Source: CAZMNY01 sp964635375 (GTDB taxonomy: Bacteria; Planctomycetota; Planctomycetia; Pirellulales; Pirellulaceae). Taken from it: a DNA stretch of 26,393 nt. How positions within the stretch are numbered: the stretch's first letter is position 1; each line of letters starts with the position of its first letter. Shown piece after piece: positions 7,293-15,403 of this stretch. Under the pieces are notes generated by a model. The model ran no database searches, had not been told where the DNA came from, and saw only the letters and a program-made list of their open reading frames with translations. Where the stretch lies: the NCBI GenBank assembly GCA_964635375.1, contig CAZWOU010000091.1, positions 1-26,393 of the forward strand, in the 5' to 3' direction. Position numbers and translations under genes: made by a program.

Positions 7293-8516
7293 TTAGCCGC
7301 CGAAATCGTCGAAGGCGATGTTTTCTTTTTCGACGCCTAGATCATCGAGCATCTTGAAGACGGCGGCGTTCATCATCGGCGGACCGCAGATGTAGTATTC
7401 GATATCTTCGGGAGCGGGGTGATCATTGAGGTAGTTTTCAAGCAACACTTGGTGAATGAAGCCCTCGTAGCCAGTCCAGTTGTCTTCCGGTAACGCGTCG
7501 GAAAGTGCGATGTTGAGTTTGAAATTGGGGAACTCGGCAGCGATCGCTTCGAACTCGTCCATGTAGAACAGTTCACGCGCGCTACGTCCGCCGTACCAGT
7601 AGGAGACTTTGCGGTCTGTCTTGCGATTTTTGAACAGTTCGTAGATGTGGCTTCTCAAAGGGGCCATCCCGGCGCCGCCCCCAATGTAGATCATTTCCGC
7701 GTCGGTTTCCTTGATGAAGAACTCGCCATAAGGACCGGAAATCGTCACTTCGTCGCCCGGTTTGGCGCCGAAAATGAATGAGGACATTTTACCTGGCGGC
7801 GTACCCTCTGGGGCTCGGGGCGGAGGAGACGCGATGCGGATGTTGAGCATGATGATGCCCTGTTCGCCTGGATAGTTGGCCATCGAATAGGCTCGCACTA
7901 CCGGCTCGTCCACTTTGGAAACGTATCGCCATACGTCGAACTTGTCCCAGTCCTCGTGATACTCCTCTTCAATAACAAAGTCCTTGTAAGCGACCGTGTG
8001 TGGCGGAGCTTCGATCTGGATATAGCCGCCCGGCTTGAAGTCGACTTGCTCGCCTTCGGGAAGCTCCAGCACAAACTCCTTGATAAACGTGGCCACATTG
8101 TGGTTCGAGCGAACTTTGCATACCCATTTCTTGGTGTCGAAGGCCTCGGCGGGCACTTCGATCTCCATGTCGCGATCGACCCCGACTTGGCAGGCCAGGC
8201 GAGCGCCTTCCCTTGCCTCGCGGCGATTGATATGGGCCGTTTCCGTGGGGAGAATCTCGCCGCCGCCTTCCGTCACTTTCACGACGCATTGGGCGCAAGT
8301 GCCGCCGCCGCCGCAAGCTGAGGGGACGAATACGCCCTGGGCCGCGAGTGCTCCTAAGAGTTTGCCGCCAGCCGGCGACTCAAGCGTCTTCTGGTGGTTG
8401 ACCAAGATCGAAACATTGCCCGAAGGCTCTAGTTTCCATTTGGCCGCAAGAATCACCGCAACCAGGAGCAGGACTACCCCAGTGAACATGGCGACGCCAA
8501 CAATGATTTCAATCAT
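7293..8516 (-). CDS. nqrF: Na+-translocating NADH:quinone oxidoreductase subunit F
   Basis: NqrF is the NADH-oxidising entry point of Na+-NQR: electrons pass from NADH to FAD, then to a 2Fe-2S centre and on to the membrane subunits. The 407-residue product has one N-terminal membrane helix (3-25). A ferredoxin domain with cluster ligands C68, C74, C77 (ACGGGGTCAQC) and C109 follows. The reductase part has the FAD motif RAYSMANYP (208-216), the nucleotide-binding GGGAGMAPLRSH (279-290), CGPPMMNAAV, and the terminal FDDFGG typical of the subunit. Length and cysteine spacing match the usual enzyme. It follows nqrE after 86 bases with only a weak ribosome site, and is the last nqr structural gene. 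Confidence 0.97.
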   Translation of the reverse strand: MIEIIVGVAMFTGVVLLLVAVILAAKWKLEPSGNVSILVNHQKTLESPAGGKLLGALAAQGVFVPSACGGGGTCAQCVVKVTEGGGEILPTETAHINRREAREGARLACQVGVDRDMEIEVPAEAFDTKKWVCKVRSNHNVATFIKEFVLELPEGEQVDFKPGGYIQIEAPPHTVAYKDFVIEEEYHEDWDKFDVWRYVSKVDEPVVRAYSMANYPGEQGIIMLNIRIASPPPRAPEGTPPGKMSSFIFGAKPGDEVTISGPYGEFFIKETDAEMIYIGGGAGMAPLRSHIYELFKNRKTDRKVSYWYGGRSARELFYMDEFEAIAAEFPNFKLNIALSDALPEDNWTGYEGFIHQVLLENYLNDHPAPEDIEYYICGPPMMNAAVFKMLDDLGVEKENIAFDDFGG

Positions 8517-8602
8517 GAACGCTCAATCGATCTTATCATCAGGGGAGGTCGATAATGGACCGCCGGGGACTCCAATATTGCTCACGACCAGCAACAGGTA
8601 GT

Positions 8603-9211
8603 TTAGATTCCGCCGAAAGCCATGAAGGCAAGGGCCATCAGGCCAACCACGATAAAGGTGATGCCGAGTCCCTTGAGCCCATCGGGCACATCGCTGTATT
8701 TCATTTTCTCACGGATGCCTGCGAGCGCCATGATCGCGATCGCCCAGCCAATGCCCCAGCCGACGCCAACGACACAGCTTTCCGGGAGGTTGTAATCTCG
8801 CTCCACCATCAAAAGGGACCCGCCCAAGATTGCACAGTTGACGGTGATCAAAGGCAGGAAGACGCCCAGCGCGGTGTACAACGGCGGGAAGTGCCTCTTC
8901 AGCGCCATTTCCAGAATCTGCACCATCGCCGCAATCACGCCGATGAAACTGATCAAACTCAGGAAGGTGAGATCGACTTCGCTCAAGGATGGATTCACCC
9001 AAGCCAACGCGCCTGGCTTGAGCATGTAGACGTAGATTAAATTGTCGACTGGAATGGTGATCGCCATGATCACGATCACCGCGATACCGAGGCCTGTCGC
9101 GGTCTTCACGCTGTTCGAGCATGCTAAGAACGTGCACATGCCCAGAAAAAACGCCAGCGCCAAGTTCTCAACGAAAATCGACCTAAGCAAGATGTCGAGA
9201 TAGTGGTCCAT
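8603..9211 (-). CDS. nqrE: Na+-translocating NADH:quinone oxidoreductase subunit E
   Basis: NqrE is an integral membrane subunit that, with NqrD, holds an iron centre between the two half-membrane repeats and forms part of the electron and Na+ path. The 202-residue product has six hydrophobic segments. It has the paired cysteines of the family at C26 (FFLGMCTFLACS) and C126 (ITVNCAILGG), which are the known iron ligands in homologues. It starts three bases after the nqrD stop, and its ribosome site (GAAGGGAG) lies within the end of nqrD, so translation is probably coupled. Homologous to RnfA of Rnf complexes, but the flanking nqrA/F genes settle the assignment. Confidence 0.97.
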   Translation of the reverse strand: MDHYLDILLRSIFVENLALAFFLGMCTFLACSNSVKTATGLGIAVIVIMAITIPVDNLIYVYMLKPGALAWVNPSLSEVDLTFLSLISFIGVIAAMVQILEMALKRHFPPLYTALGVFLPLITVNCAILGGSLLMVERDYNLPESCVVGVGWGIGWAIAIMALAGIREKMKYSDVPDGLKGLGITFIVVGLMALAFMAFGGI

Positions 9212-9214
9212 TTC

Positions 9215-9844
9215 TTATGCTCCCTTCTCCACTTGCTCAGGCTTCCATGTTCGAATGGCCCAAATGATGAGACCAATAATGAAAAAGGCGCTTGGCGAAA
9301 GCAGCATCAGCCCGTTGGCCTGATACCAACCGTCCTCCGACGTTAACGCCAGAACTGGGTAGCCCAATAGTTTCCCCGAGCCGAGCAGTTCTCGGAAGAA
9401 TCCGACGAGTAGCAGGATGACGCTGTATCCCAATCCGTTACCGAGTCCGTCGAACATGCTCTCCAGAGGCGGATTCTTCATCGCGTAACCGTCGGCTCGT
9501 CCCATCACGATGCAGTTGGTGATGATCAGGCCAACGAAAACGGAGAGCGTCTTGCTAACTTCGTAAGCGGCCGCCTGGAGGACCTGGTCAACCACAATCA
9601 CCAGCGAAGCGATAATCGTCATCTGCACGATCATGCGAATGCTGCTGGGGATGAACGATCGAATGAGGCTGACCAATACGTTGGAGAGCATCAAGACCAC
9701 AATCACGGCCAAGCACATTACAACGGCCGTCTCCAACTTGGTGGTCACAGCGAGGGCGCTGCATACGCCGAGCACATGGAGCGCGATCGGATTCTTGTTG
9801 AAGAGCGGGTCGAGAACGATCTCCTTGGCTGATTGCTTAGCCAT
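9215..9844 (-). CDS. nqrD: Na+-translocating NADH:quinone oxidoreductase subunit D
   Basis: NqrD is the membrane partner of NqrE, and each contributes two cysteines to the shared iron site. The 209-residue product has about six membrane helices. It has C28 (HVLGVCSALAV) and C111 (LIITNCIVMGR), the positions expected for the family, and the family loop MKNPPLESMFDGLGNGLGY. The ATG at 9844 lies inside the end of nqrC: ATGGCTAA includes the nqrC stop, an 8-base overlap that points to coupled translation. It is related to RnfE. The order D then E is the standard one for nqr operons. Confidence 0.97.
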   Translation of the reverse strand: MAKQSAKEIVLDPLFNKNPIALHVLGVCSALAVTTKLETAVVMCLAVIVVLMLSNVLVSLIRSFIPSSIRMIVQMTIIASLVIVVDQVLQAAAYEVSKTLSVFVGLIITNCIVMGRADGYAMKNPPLESMFDGLGNGLGYSVILLLVGFFRELLGSGKLLGYPVLALTSEDGWYQANGLMLLSPSAFFIIGLIIWAIRTWKPEQVEKGA

Positions 9845-10628
9845 CGGTTTCCCCCTTGCCGCTTGTGTCGAGCTGTTCTAGATAAGGACCGAAAGCGTCC
9901 TCGGAAATCCAATACCGCACCAAATTCGAAACCCCGCGACTGGTGATCGTTGCCCCGCTGAGTCCGTCGACTTGGCTGCTCTCGTTGGGCGAGCCGGCGA
10001 TGACTCTGCCTTTGACAACTTCAATTCGAATCTCACCCGACTCGTCGTGGAGCAGTTTGCCCGCCCACTGCGATTTCCAGCGAGGATTGTCGACTTCGCC
10101 GCCAAGCCCCGGCGTTTCCCGGTGTTCGTAGAAGGTCAGGCCGCCGATGGTGTTGAGGTCCGCCTCGATGGCCACGAACCCGTACAAGGTTGACCAGAGC
10201 CCTTTGCCGTAAATGGGCAGAATGACTTTGCTGACCGCGCCATTCTCTTTAACGAGATAGACCTGGGCGTATTTCTCGCGGCGCTTGATGCCGGCAATGT
10301 CCTTCTCAGAAGGAATTTCGACGCTCAACGCGGGGTCTTTTGCGGCCGCTCGCTGATCGAACGTCGCGGCGTCAACGACTCCGTCCGCGATGATTTGGCC
10401 GGTCTCCAAGTCGATGATCTGCGACTCGATGTCGGCGAACAGGTCCTCGATCGACTTGCTCTCATCGTACATGTCGGCCGCGATCAGGATGTTCTTCTTC
10501 TGGAAGCGGTCTTTGTTCGCCTGTTGAAGCGGGCGCAATTGGACTGCGGCGGTGGAGACCAAAACCGAGCAGACAATACAGAGCACGGCTGCGACCAGGA
10601 ACGTGCCCGCTACGCTATCACGCGACAT
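9837..10628 (-). CDS. nqrC: Na+-translocating NADH:quinone oxidoreductase subunit C (covalent-FMN subunit)
   Basis: NqrC carries covalent FMN on a threonine in an outward-facing domain. The 263-residue product has one N-terminal membrane helix (7-28). Its FMN-binding domain has the flavinylation motif DGLSGATITS (221-230), and T227 is the predicted FMN-bearing residue added by ApbE. Other family features are GLWSTLYGFVAIE (143-155) and HRETPGLGGEV (169-179). The ATG at 10628 (MSRDSV) is chosen over an upstream in-frame codon because GAAGGAA lies 8 bases before it and the membrane helix then sits at the N-terminus. It overlaps the nqrB end by 11 bases and the nqrD start by 8. Confidence 0.97.
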   Translation of the reverse strand: MSRDSVAGTFLVAAVLCIVCSVLVSTAAVQLRPLQQANKDRFQKKNILIAADMYDESKSIEDLFADIESQIIDLETGQIIADGVVDAATFDQRAAAKDPALSVEIPSEKDIAGIKRREKYAQVYLVKENGAVSKVILPIYGKGLWSTLYGFVAIEADLNTIGGLTFYEHRETPGLGGEVDNPRWKSQWAGKLLHDESGEIRIEVVKGRVIAGSPNESSQVDGLSGATITSRGVSNLVRYWISEDAFGPYLEQLDTSGKGETDG

Positions 10629-11835
10629 ATCGAGCGTTCCTTCTGTTGATGTTGGCCTGGATGACGTAGTAGTCCAACAAGGGCGCGATCGTGTTGCCAA
10701 ACAGGATGGCCAACATGATTCCTTCCGGGAAGGCGGGGTTGATCACTCGAATCAAAATCGTCATCGCGCCAATCAAGACGCCGTAGATCCACTTGCCCGT
10801 ATTCGTCATCGCGGCGGAAACTGGGTCAGTCGCCATGAACACGGCGCCGAAGGCGAGCCCGCCAAGCACAATGTGGTAGTGGGGCGCCATGGCGAACATC
10901 ACGTTGCTCTCGCTGCCCACGAAAAAGAACAGCGTCGAGAGTCCCGCTGCGCCGAGAAAGACGCTGAGGATGATCCGCCAACAGCCGATACCAGTCGCGA
11001 CCAGAAACGCCGCACCCAGTAGACAAGCCAGGGTGGATGTTTCGCCCATCGAACCCTGCATATTGCCCAGGAATGCATCCCACCAACCGACGCTCACCGC
11101 CGACATCCCTTGCTCGACCTTGGCCGCAGCCAACTCACCCAAAGGCGTGGCCCCGGAGAACCCGTCTGCCGCAGTCCAAACTTGGTTGCCGCTGATTTGA
11201 GCCGGGTAGGCGAAGTAGAGAAACGCTCGAGCCGTCAGAGCTGGATTGAGAAAGTTCTTGCCCGTTCCGCCGAAGACTTCCTTGCCGATCACCACGCCAA
11301 AACTGATTCCCAACGCCACCTGCCACAAGGGGATTGTCGGTGGCAATGTCAGCGGGAATAACAACCCAGTGACGAGGAACCCTTCGTTGATTTCATGTTT
11401 TCTAACAATGCTGAAAAGAACTTCCCACAATCCGCCGACGACCATGCAGGCGATGTAGACCGGCAGGAAAAATAGGGCGCCGTGCACCAAACAACCCAGC
11501 GCGCTCGCCGACGTATAGCCCAAACCCAAGGCTTCCATCAGGCCGCCCCGCCAGGAGTCGATCGGGCTGACGTCGCCGCCTGCTTCGATGGCCAGGTTGG
11601 CCTGGTAGCCGGTGTTGTAGAAGGCCATCAGGATACAGGGCGCCAAAGCGACAACCACTAGCCCCATCAGCCGTTTGAGATCCAACGCGTCACGAACATG
11701 GGAACCGCCGCGCGTGACGTCACTCGGCGTGTAAAGGAATGTGTCCGCCGCCTCATACAGCGGATACATGGCCTTGAATTTGCCGTCCTTGAAGAGCGGC
11801 TCGAGTCGATCGAGTAGGGTGCGGAGAGGCTTCAT
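10618..11835 (-). CDS. nqrB: Na+-translocating NADH:quinone oxidoreductase subunit B (Na+ channel and covalent-FMN subunit)
   Basis: NqrB is the large membrane subunit; in known complexes it carries covalent FMN, binds riboflavin and forms the main Na+ pathway. The 405-residue product has about ten membrane helices. Its flavinylation motif is GFSGATPLGE, with T230 as the predicted FMN site. Family stretches include FGGTGKNFLNPALTARAFLYFAYP (188-211) and, near the C-terminus, FATDPVS-like MATDPVSAAMTNTGKW and INPAFPEGIMLAILFGN. It starts 7 bases after the nqrA stop and overlaps nqrC by 11 bases, so it is translated as part of the operon. Related to RnfD, but the length and the adjacent nqrA make NqrB certain. 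Confidence 0.97.
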   Translation of the reverse strand: MKPLRTLLDRLEPLFKDGKFKAMYPLYEAADTFLYTPSDVTRGGSHVRDALDLKRLMGLVVVALAPCILMAFYNTGYQANLAIEAGGDVSPIDSWRGGLMEALGLGYTSASALGCLVHGALFFLPVYIACMVVGGLWEVLFSIVRKHEINEGFLVTGLLFPLTLPPTIPLWQVALGISFGVVIGKEVFGGTGKNFLNPALTARAFLYFAYPAQISGNQVWTAADGFSGATPLGELAAAKVEQGMSAVSVGWWDAFLGNMQGSMGETSTLACLLGAAFLVATGIGCWRIILSVFLGAAGLSTLFFFVGSESNVMFAMAPHYHIVLGGLAFGAVFMATDPVSAAMTNTGKWIYGVLIGAMTILIRVINPAFPEGIMLAILFGNTIAPLLDYYVIQANINRRNARYVA

Positions 11836-11842
11836 GGGTGAG

Positions 11843-13228
11843 CTAACCTTCGAGCTCGATGTGATTCAGACTCTGCCGTAACAGCGGTCCGTATTCGTTC
11901 TTGCCCGGGCAGACAAAGGTGCACAACGCCAAATCTTCTTCCTCGAGCTCCAGGCAACCCAAGTTCTGAGCCGTCTCGTTGTCTTGCACCAATAACGCCT
12001 TGAGCAACGGCGTGGCGATGATGTCGAGAGGCATGACTTTTTCATACAGCCCAATCGGCACGATGGCTCGCACGTTGCCATGGGTCGTCGTCGTCATTGC
12101 CTTCGCGGACTGTGACCCTCCGAATGCCGATAGGAACGCGCGCGAAAGCGAGAACTTGTCGAACCCGGGCATGATCCAACCTAGAAACTCTCGCTCGCGA
12201 CCCTCCATCAATACTGTCACTTGCGAGTCGAATCGGCTTAGGTAAGCCAAATGGTCTGGACACTGTCGACCCGACAAAACCGAGCCCGAAAGGACTCGGC
12301 GTTCGCCCGCGTCGCCCTCCCCTTGCAACTCGTCCGCGGTCAATTCATCGATCGATGCGCCGAGCCGAGTGCGGATTAATCGCGGATTCTTGACTGCCGG
12401 ACCCGCCAGCGAAATGACTCGAGTCGTTGTGAGTTCGCCGGTCAACATCAAACGACCGATCGCAACCACGTCCTGGTAACCGATGTGCCAAACGGTTCGC
12501 TCTGCGTTCACCGGTGAGAGGAAGTGAATATGGGTGCCGACCAGACCAGATGGGTGCGGGCCGTCGAAGGCAACCGAACGAACTTGCTGGTTGTCGATTG
12601 CCGGCAGCTGCTTCGCGGGAGTTCGGCAAAGAAAGACATTGCCATCGGTTTGCGTCGTAAGCGCCAGGACTCCGTGCTGAAAGAACCGCTCGTAGTCCGG
12701 TTCCTGCATGACCACCGCGGGCTGGGCGGCCAGCGGATTGGTGTCAGTAGCTGTCACGAAAATCGCGTGGGGACTCGAGTTCAGGGAGGGCGTCTTCCCG
12801 AACGGCCGAGTTCGCAAGGCGGTCCACAAGCCAGACCGGACCAAGTGGTCGCGAACCTCGTCCCGCGGCAAACTTGGCAAGGAGTCGCCATCGTGGGCTT
12901 GAAAGGTCTCGTGCTGACCCGATTCGCTCGCATCCAAGTCGACGATTACCGCTTCAAAACGGCGTTTGGGGCCGCGAACAACCGCCCGAACTACTCCGGC
13001 GCCAGGCGAGACGTGCAGGACCCCAGGCGTCTTCTTGTCCTCGAACAGTGGTTGCCCAAGACGAACCGAGTCGCCTTCTCGAACAAACATGGTCGGCTTC
13101 ATGCCTAGATAATCTAGGCCCAGAATGGCGACCGTGGACACCTGCGGACTGTCCCCAATCTCCTGTGCCGGCTCGCCGGAAATAGGGACATCCAGCCCGT
13201 TTTCGGTTCGGATCACTGGTGGGGTCAT
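11843..13228 (-). CDS. nqrA: Na+-translocating NADH:quinone oxidoreductase subunit A
   Basis: NqrA is the peripheral subunit on the cytoplasmic side and has been linked to quinone binding; it has no membrane helix. The 461-residue product shows the biotinyl/lipoyl-like start common to NqrA and RnfC (GDSVRLGQPLFEDKKTPGVLHVSPGAGVV). It ends with the diagnostic MPLDIIATPLLKALLVQDNETAQNLGCLELEEEDLALCTFVCPGKNEYGPLL region. The start is uncertain: ATG 13228 is preferred because it gives a standard N-terminus (MTPPVIRTENGLDVPISG), but GTG 13246 is also in frame, and neither has a strong ribosome site. It is the first gene of the operon, with 340 bases between it and the next upstream gene. Confidence 0.96.
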   Translation of the reverse strand: MTPPVIRTENGLDVPISGEPAQEIGDSPQVSTVAILGLDYLGMKPTMFVREGDSVRLGQPLFEDKKTPGVLHVSPGAGVVRAVVRGPKRRFEAVIVDLDASESGQHETFQAHDGDSLPSLPRDEVRDHLVRSGLWTALRTRPFGKTPSLNSSPHAIFVTATDTNPLAAQPAVVMQEPDYERFFQHGVLALTTQTDGNVFLCRTPAKQLPAIDNQQVRSVAFDGPHPSGLVGTHIHFLSPVNAERTVWHIGYQDVVAIGRLMLTGELTTTRVISLAGPAVKNPRLIRTRLGASIDELTADELQGEGDAGERRVLSGSVLSGRQCPDHLAYLSRFDSQVTVLMEGREREFLGWIMPGFDKFSLSRAFLSAFGGSQSAKAMTTTTHGNVRAIVPIGLYEKVMPLDIIATPLLKALLVQDNETAQNLGCLELEEEDLALCTFVCPGKNEYGPLLRQSLNHIELEG

Positions 13229-13246
13229 AAGTTCGTGGTTCCGCAC

Positions 13247-13568
13247 AGTTGTCGTGGGGTGCGTGCTATAAGCCGCTATTTGGTAGTTGGTTGCGTTCTT
13301 TGATACGCCTCGCTTGATTTCCCTCCAAGTTTCGGCGTTCTCGATCCGTGAAATTATTCACAAACTCGGCCGCAAAGAAAGGCCACATAGCCCAAGTTGC
13401 CAAATGGCTTCCGGAAAACGGCCACTTAATTCGAGCTATTCCTCGATCCATGCTCGAACAGTTTGGTGAGAAAACATCGAATTATTGAGAAAACAACGAA
13501 CTGCCGCCCCGCGAAGTTTTCGGCTGGCCACAGGGGAGGCGGTTAGAGTTGCGGCCGTGAAGAGGGCG
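13247..13568. promoter_or_regulatory. Upstream region of the nqr operon (322 bases)
   Basis: No gene is visible. The nqr promoter must lie here. The best minus-strand match is TTGGAG (13323-13328), 17 bases, TATCAA (13300-13305), which is only a weak sigma-70-like fit. Two candidate operators lie upstream: an inverted repeat GTGAA-N4-TTCAC at 13348-13361, and a direct repeat of 15 bases (TGAGAAAACAWCGAA) at 13467-13481 and 13486-13500, 19 bases apart. Confidence 0.35.
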
Positions 13569-14048
13569 TCAAGCGCTCATCGTTTTTGCGATTGAAGCTT
13601 TCAGTTCCTTGCCGTCGTATTCGTCCTGCACCTTGACGCGAAGCAGCGGCAGGCCCGCCGCTTTGAAGGCGCCGTCGACGAATTCATCCCGCTCGATGCG
13701 ATCGGCTCGTTCGTGTGAACGGTCGTCCAGTTCGATCGCCAAGACGACTTCCATCGTCTCGGGATTGCAAAGGACGAAATCGACATGTTTGGCGAGGATC
13801 CGGTTGAGCCAAGCTTGCCGTTTGGGCGTATTTGGCTTTACCCGAATCAGGTCGGCGATGCGGACCATTGAGCAAATGGCCCAGTCCTCCGCCGATTTCC
13901 GCAGCACGCCATAGAATCGCAGTTCGGCTTCGGTGAGCAGCGAACGACGTTTCTCATACGGCGGTCCAGGGACCTTCAACCGGAGAAAGGCGATAATCAC
14001 AAACGCCAACAGAACGCCGAACAGGAGAATCGGTGCGAGGGAATTCAA
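13569..14048 (-). CDS. Membrane-anchored DUF2726 protein (nuclease-like fold)
   Basis: The 159-residue product starts with one membrane helix (5-22). A domain matching DUF2726, which resembles PD-(D/E)XK nucleases, follows: LLTEAELRFYGVLR (37-50), KHVDFVLCNPETMEVVLAIELDD (87-109), DRIERDEFVDGAFKAAGLPLLRV (116-138). D90, E106 and D108 are candidate metal ligands, though the usual K of the E-x-K pair is absent (ELD is seen). The start is TTG at 14048: GGAGG lies nine bases before it, and an in-frame stop (TAA) occurs just upstream, so no longer start is possible. It has the same strand as the nqr operon but is separated from it by over 300 bases. Its biological role is unknown. Confidence 0.85.
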   Translation of the reverse strand: MNSLAPILLFGVLLAFVIIAFLRLKVPGPPYEKRRSLLTEAELRFYGVLRKSAEDWAICSMVRIADLIRVKPNTPKRQAWLNRILAKHVDFVLCNPETMEVVLAIELDDRSHERADRIERDEFVDGAFKAAGLPLLRVKVQDEYDGKELKASIAKTMSA

Positions 14049-14205
14049 ACCACTTTACCTCCGCTGCTGAGGATCGATCAAAGCGACCTTGCCGAGTCGG
14101 AATCCAGCTTGGTCGTACTTATCGGCGCCCCTCCTGCCAGGGACGCACAAAAACGGCTAGGTTGGGCCGATGCCCAGTTTGTTGAGTCGGTTGTGCCGGT
14201 TGAGA

Positions 14206-14227
14206 GGCTGGTATGCGCGCCGCGGCG
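14206..14227 (+). promoter_or_regulatory. GC-rich motif shared with the DUF1501 upstream region
   Basis: GGCTGGTATGC followed by a perfect 12-base palindrome, GCGCCGCGGCGC (14217-14228), lies about 100 bases before the dihydrouridine synthase start. A close copy (GGTTGGTATGCA then GCGCCGCGGC) is at 3476-3498, upstream of the DUF1501 gene. TGGTATGC resembles an extended -10 element, but no matching -35 is seen. Function is a guess. Confidence 0.3.
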
Positions 14228-14330
14228 CCTGATGGCCAGCTACTGTGGCCTGCGGCGTTCCAATCAACCGTTGCTACGTGATTTTGCAGCACAACGACCC
14301 GTCTAGCCTCAATCTGTGTTGCCCAAAAAA

Positions 14331-15371
14331 ATGCCTTCGTTCGCCCCTTTGCAGATCGGCTCGATCGAGATTGGTTTCCCCGTTGTTCAAGCGGCGTTGT
14401 CTGGCTACAGCGACTGGCCGATGAGGCGCATCGCGCGGCGGATGGGCGCTTCTTACACGCTGTGCGAGGTGCTGCTCGATCAGTTTGTTGCGGTGGTCAA
14501 TCAGCGAAAGAAGAACCGCCACTTCATATATCGCACCGACGACGAAACTCCTGTTGCGGGGCAATTGATGGGCGCTGAACCGAAGCAGTTCGCTGAGGCC
14601 GCGATTCTTCTGGCGGAGGCTGGTTTCGACGTGATCGATATTAACTTTGGCTGCCCCGTCAAGAAGGTGCTTGGCCGCTGCCGAGGAGGTTTCCATCTCG
14701 GGCAGCCGGACGTTGCCCTGGAAATTGTTCGCCGTACTCGCGAAAGCGTCCCCAGCGAGATTCCCGTGACCGTGAAGATGCGCCGCGGTATTGACGATAC
14801 CCCCGAGAGTCGCGATCGATTCTTCGAAATACTCGACGGCGCTTTTGGGGAGGGAGTTGCTGCGGTCACCGTGCATGGGAGAACCGTGCAGCAGCGCTAT
14901 ATCGGTCCAAGCGATTGGGGGTTCCTGAGAGAAGTGAAACAGCATGTGGGCGAGAGGACGATTCTCGGCAGCGGCGATCTGTTTACGGCGCAGGATTGCC
15001 TGAACATGCTCGAACAGACCGGCGTCGATGGCGTTACCGTCGCCCGGGGAGCCATTGGGAACCCCTGGATTTTCAGGCAGGCGCGAGCCTTAGCGGCCGG
15101 CGACCCGCTCCCTCCCCCGCCTTCTTTGTTCGAGCAGCGGGAGCTGATGGACGGCCACTTCGACATGGCCGAGAAGCTCTACGGCGAGAAGCGGTGCGGA
15201 GTAGTGATGCGAAAGTTTGGCATCAAGTACTCGGCCCTGCACCCTCAGCATGAGCAGGTCCGAGCCGACCTGGTGAGCGTTGGCGACCGCGAGCAATGGA
15301 CCAAGACGCTCGATCGATGGTATCGAGATGACTTGCCCGGCCGCTACCCGCCCGCGAGCATCCATCAGTAG
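14331..15371 (+). CDS. tRNA-dihydrouridine synthase family protein (first of two)
   Basis: Dus enzymes use FMN and NADPH to reduce uridine to dihydrouridine in tRNA loops. The 346-residue product has the expected TIM-barrel signatures: QAALSGYSDWPMRR (20-33), QLMGAEPKQFAEAA (78-91), DINFGCPVKKV (103-113) with catalytic C108, VTVKMRRG with K149, TVHGRT, GSGDLFTAQDCLNML and RGAIGNPWIF. It is related to DusB/DusC. One oddity is the loop after the catalytic Cys, which reads LGRCRGGFHL rather than the usual AGSGLL-type sequence. In-frame GTG (14316) and TTG (14319) lie upstream; ATG 14331 is preferred, but no clear ribosome site supports any of them. It is convergent with queG, 32 bases away. Confidence 0.9.
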   Translation: MPSFAPLQIGSIEIGFPVVQAALSGYSDWPMRRIARRMGASYTLCEVLLDQFVAVVNQRKKNRHFIYRTDDETPVAGQLMGAEPKQFAEAAILLAEAGFDVIDINFGCPVKKVLGRCRGGFHLGQPDVALEIVRRTRESVPSEIPVTVKMRRGIDDTPESRDRFFEILDGAFGEGVAAVTVHGRTVQQRYIGPSDWGFLREVKQHVGERTILGSGDLFTAQDCLNMLEQTGVDGVTVARGAIGNPWIFRQARALAAGDPLPPPPSLFEQRELMDGHFDMAEKLYGEKRCGVVMRKFGIKYSALHPQHEQVRADLVSVGDREQWTKTLDRWYRDDLPGRYPPASIHQ

Positions 15372-15403
15372 CGCGGATCACGCGCGGCTCAATTCACTGA
15401 GAT

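Noticed and set aside
9837..10628. Rnf complex instead of NQR
   Set aside because: NqrA and NqrF with the NADH/FAD domain are both present, there is no RnfB, and the order A-B-C-D-E-F is that of nqr.
15371..15385. GCGCG-N5-CGCGC hairpin between dus and queG as a terminator
   Set aside because: The 5-bp stem is short and has no T run on either side.
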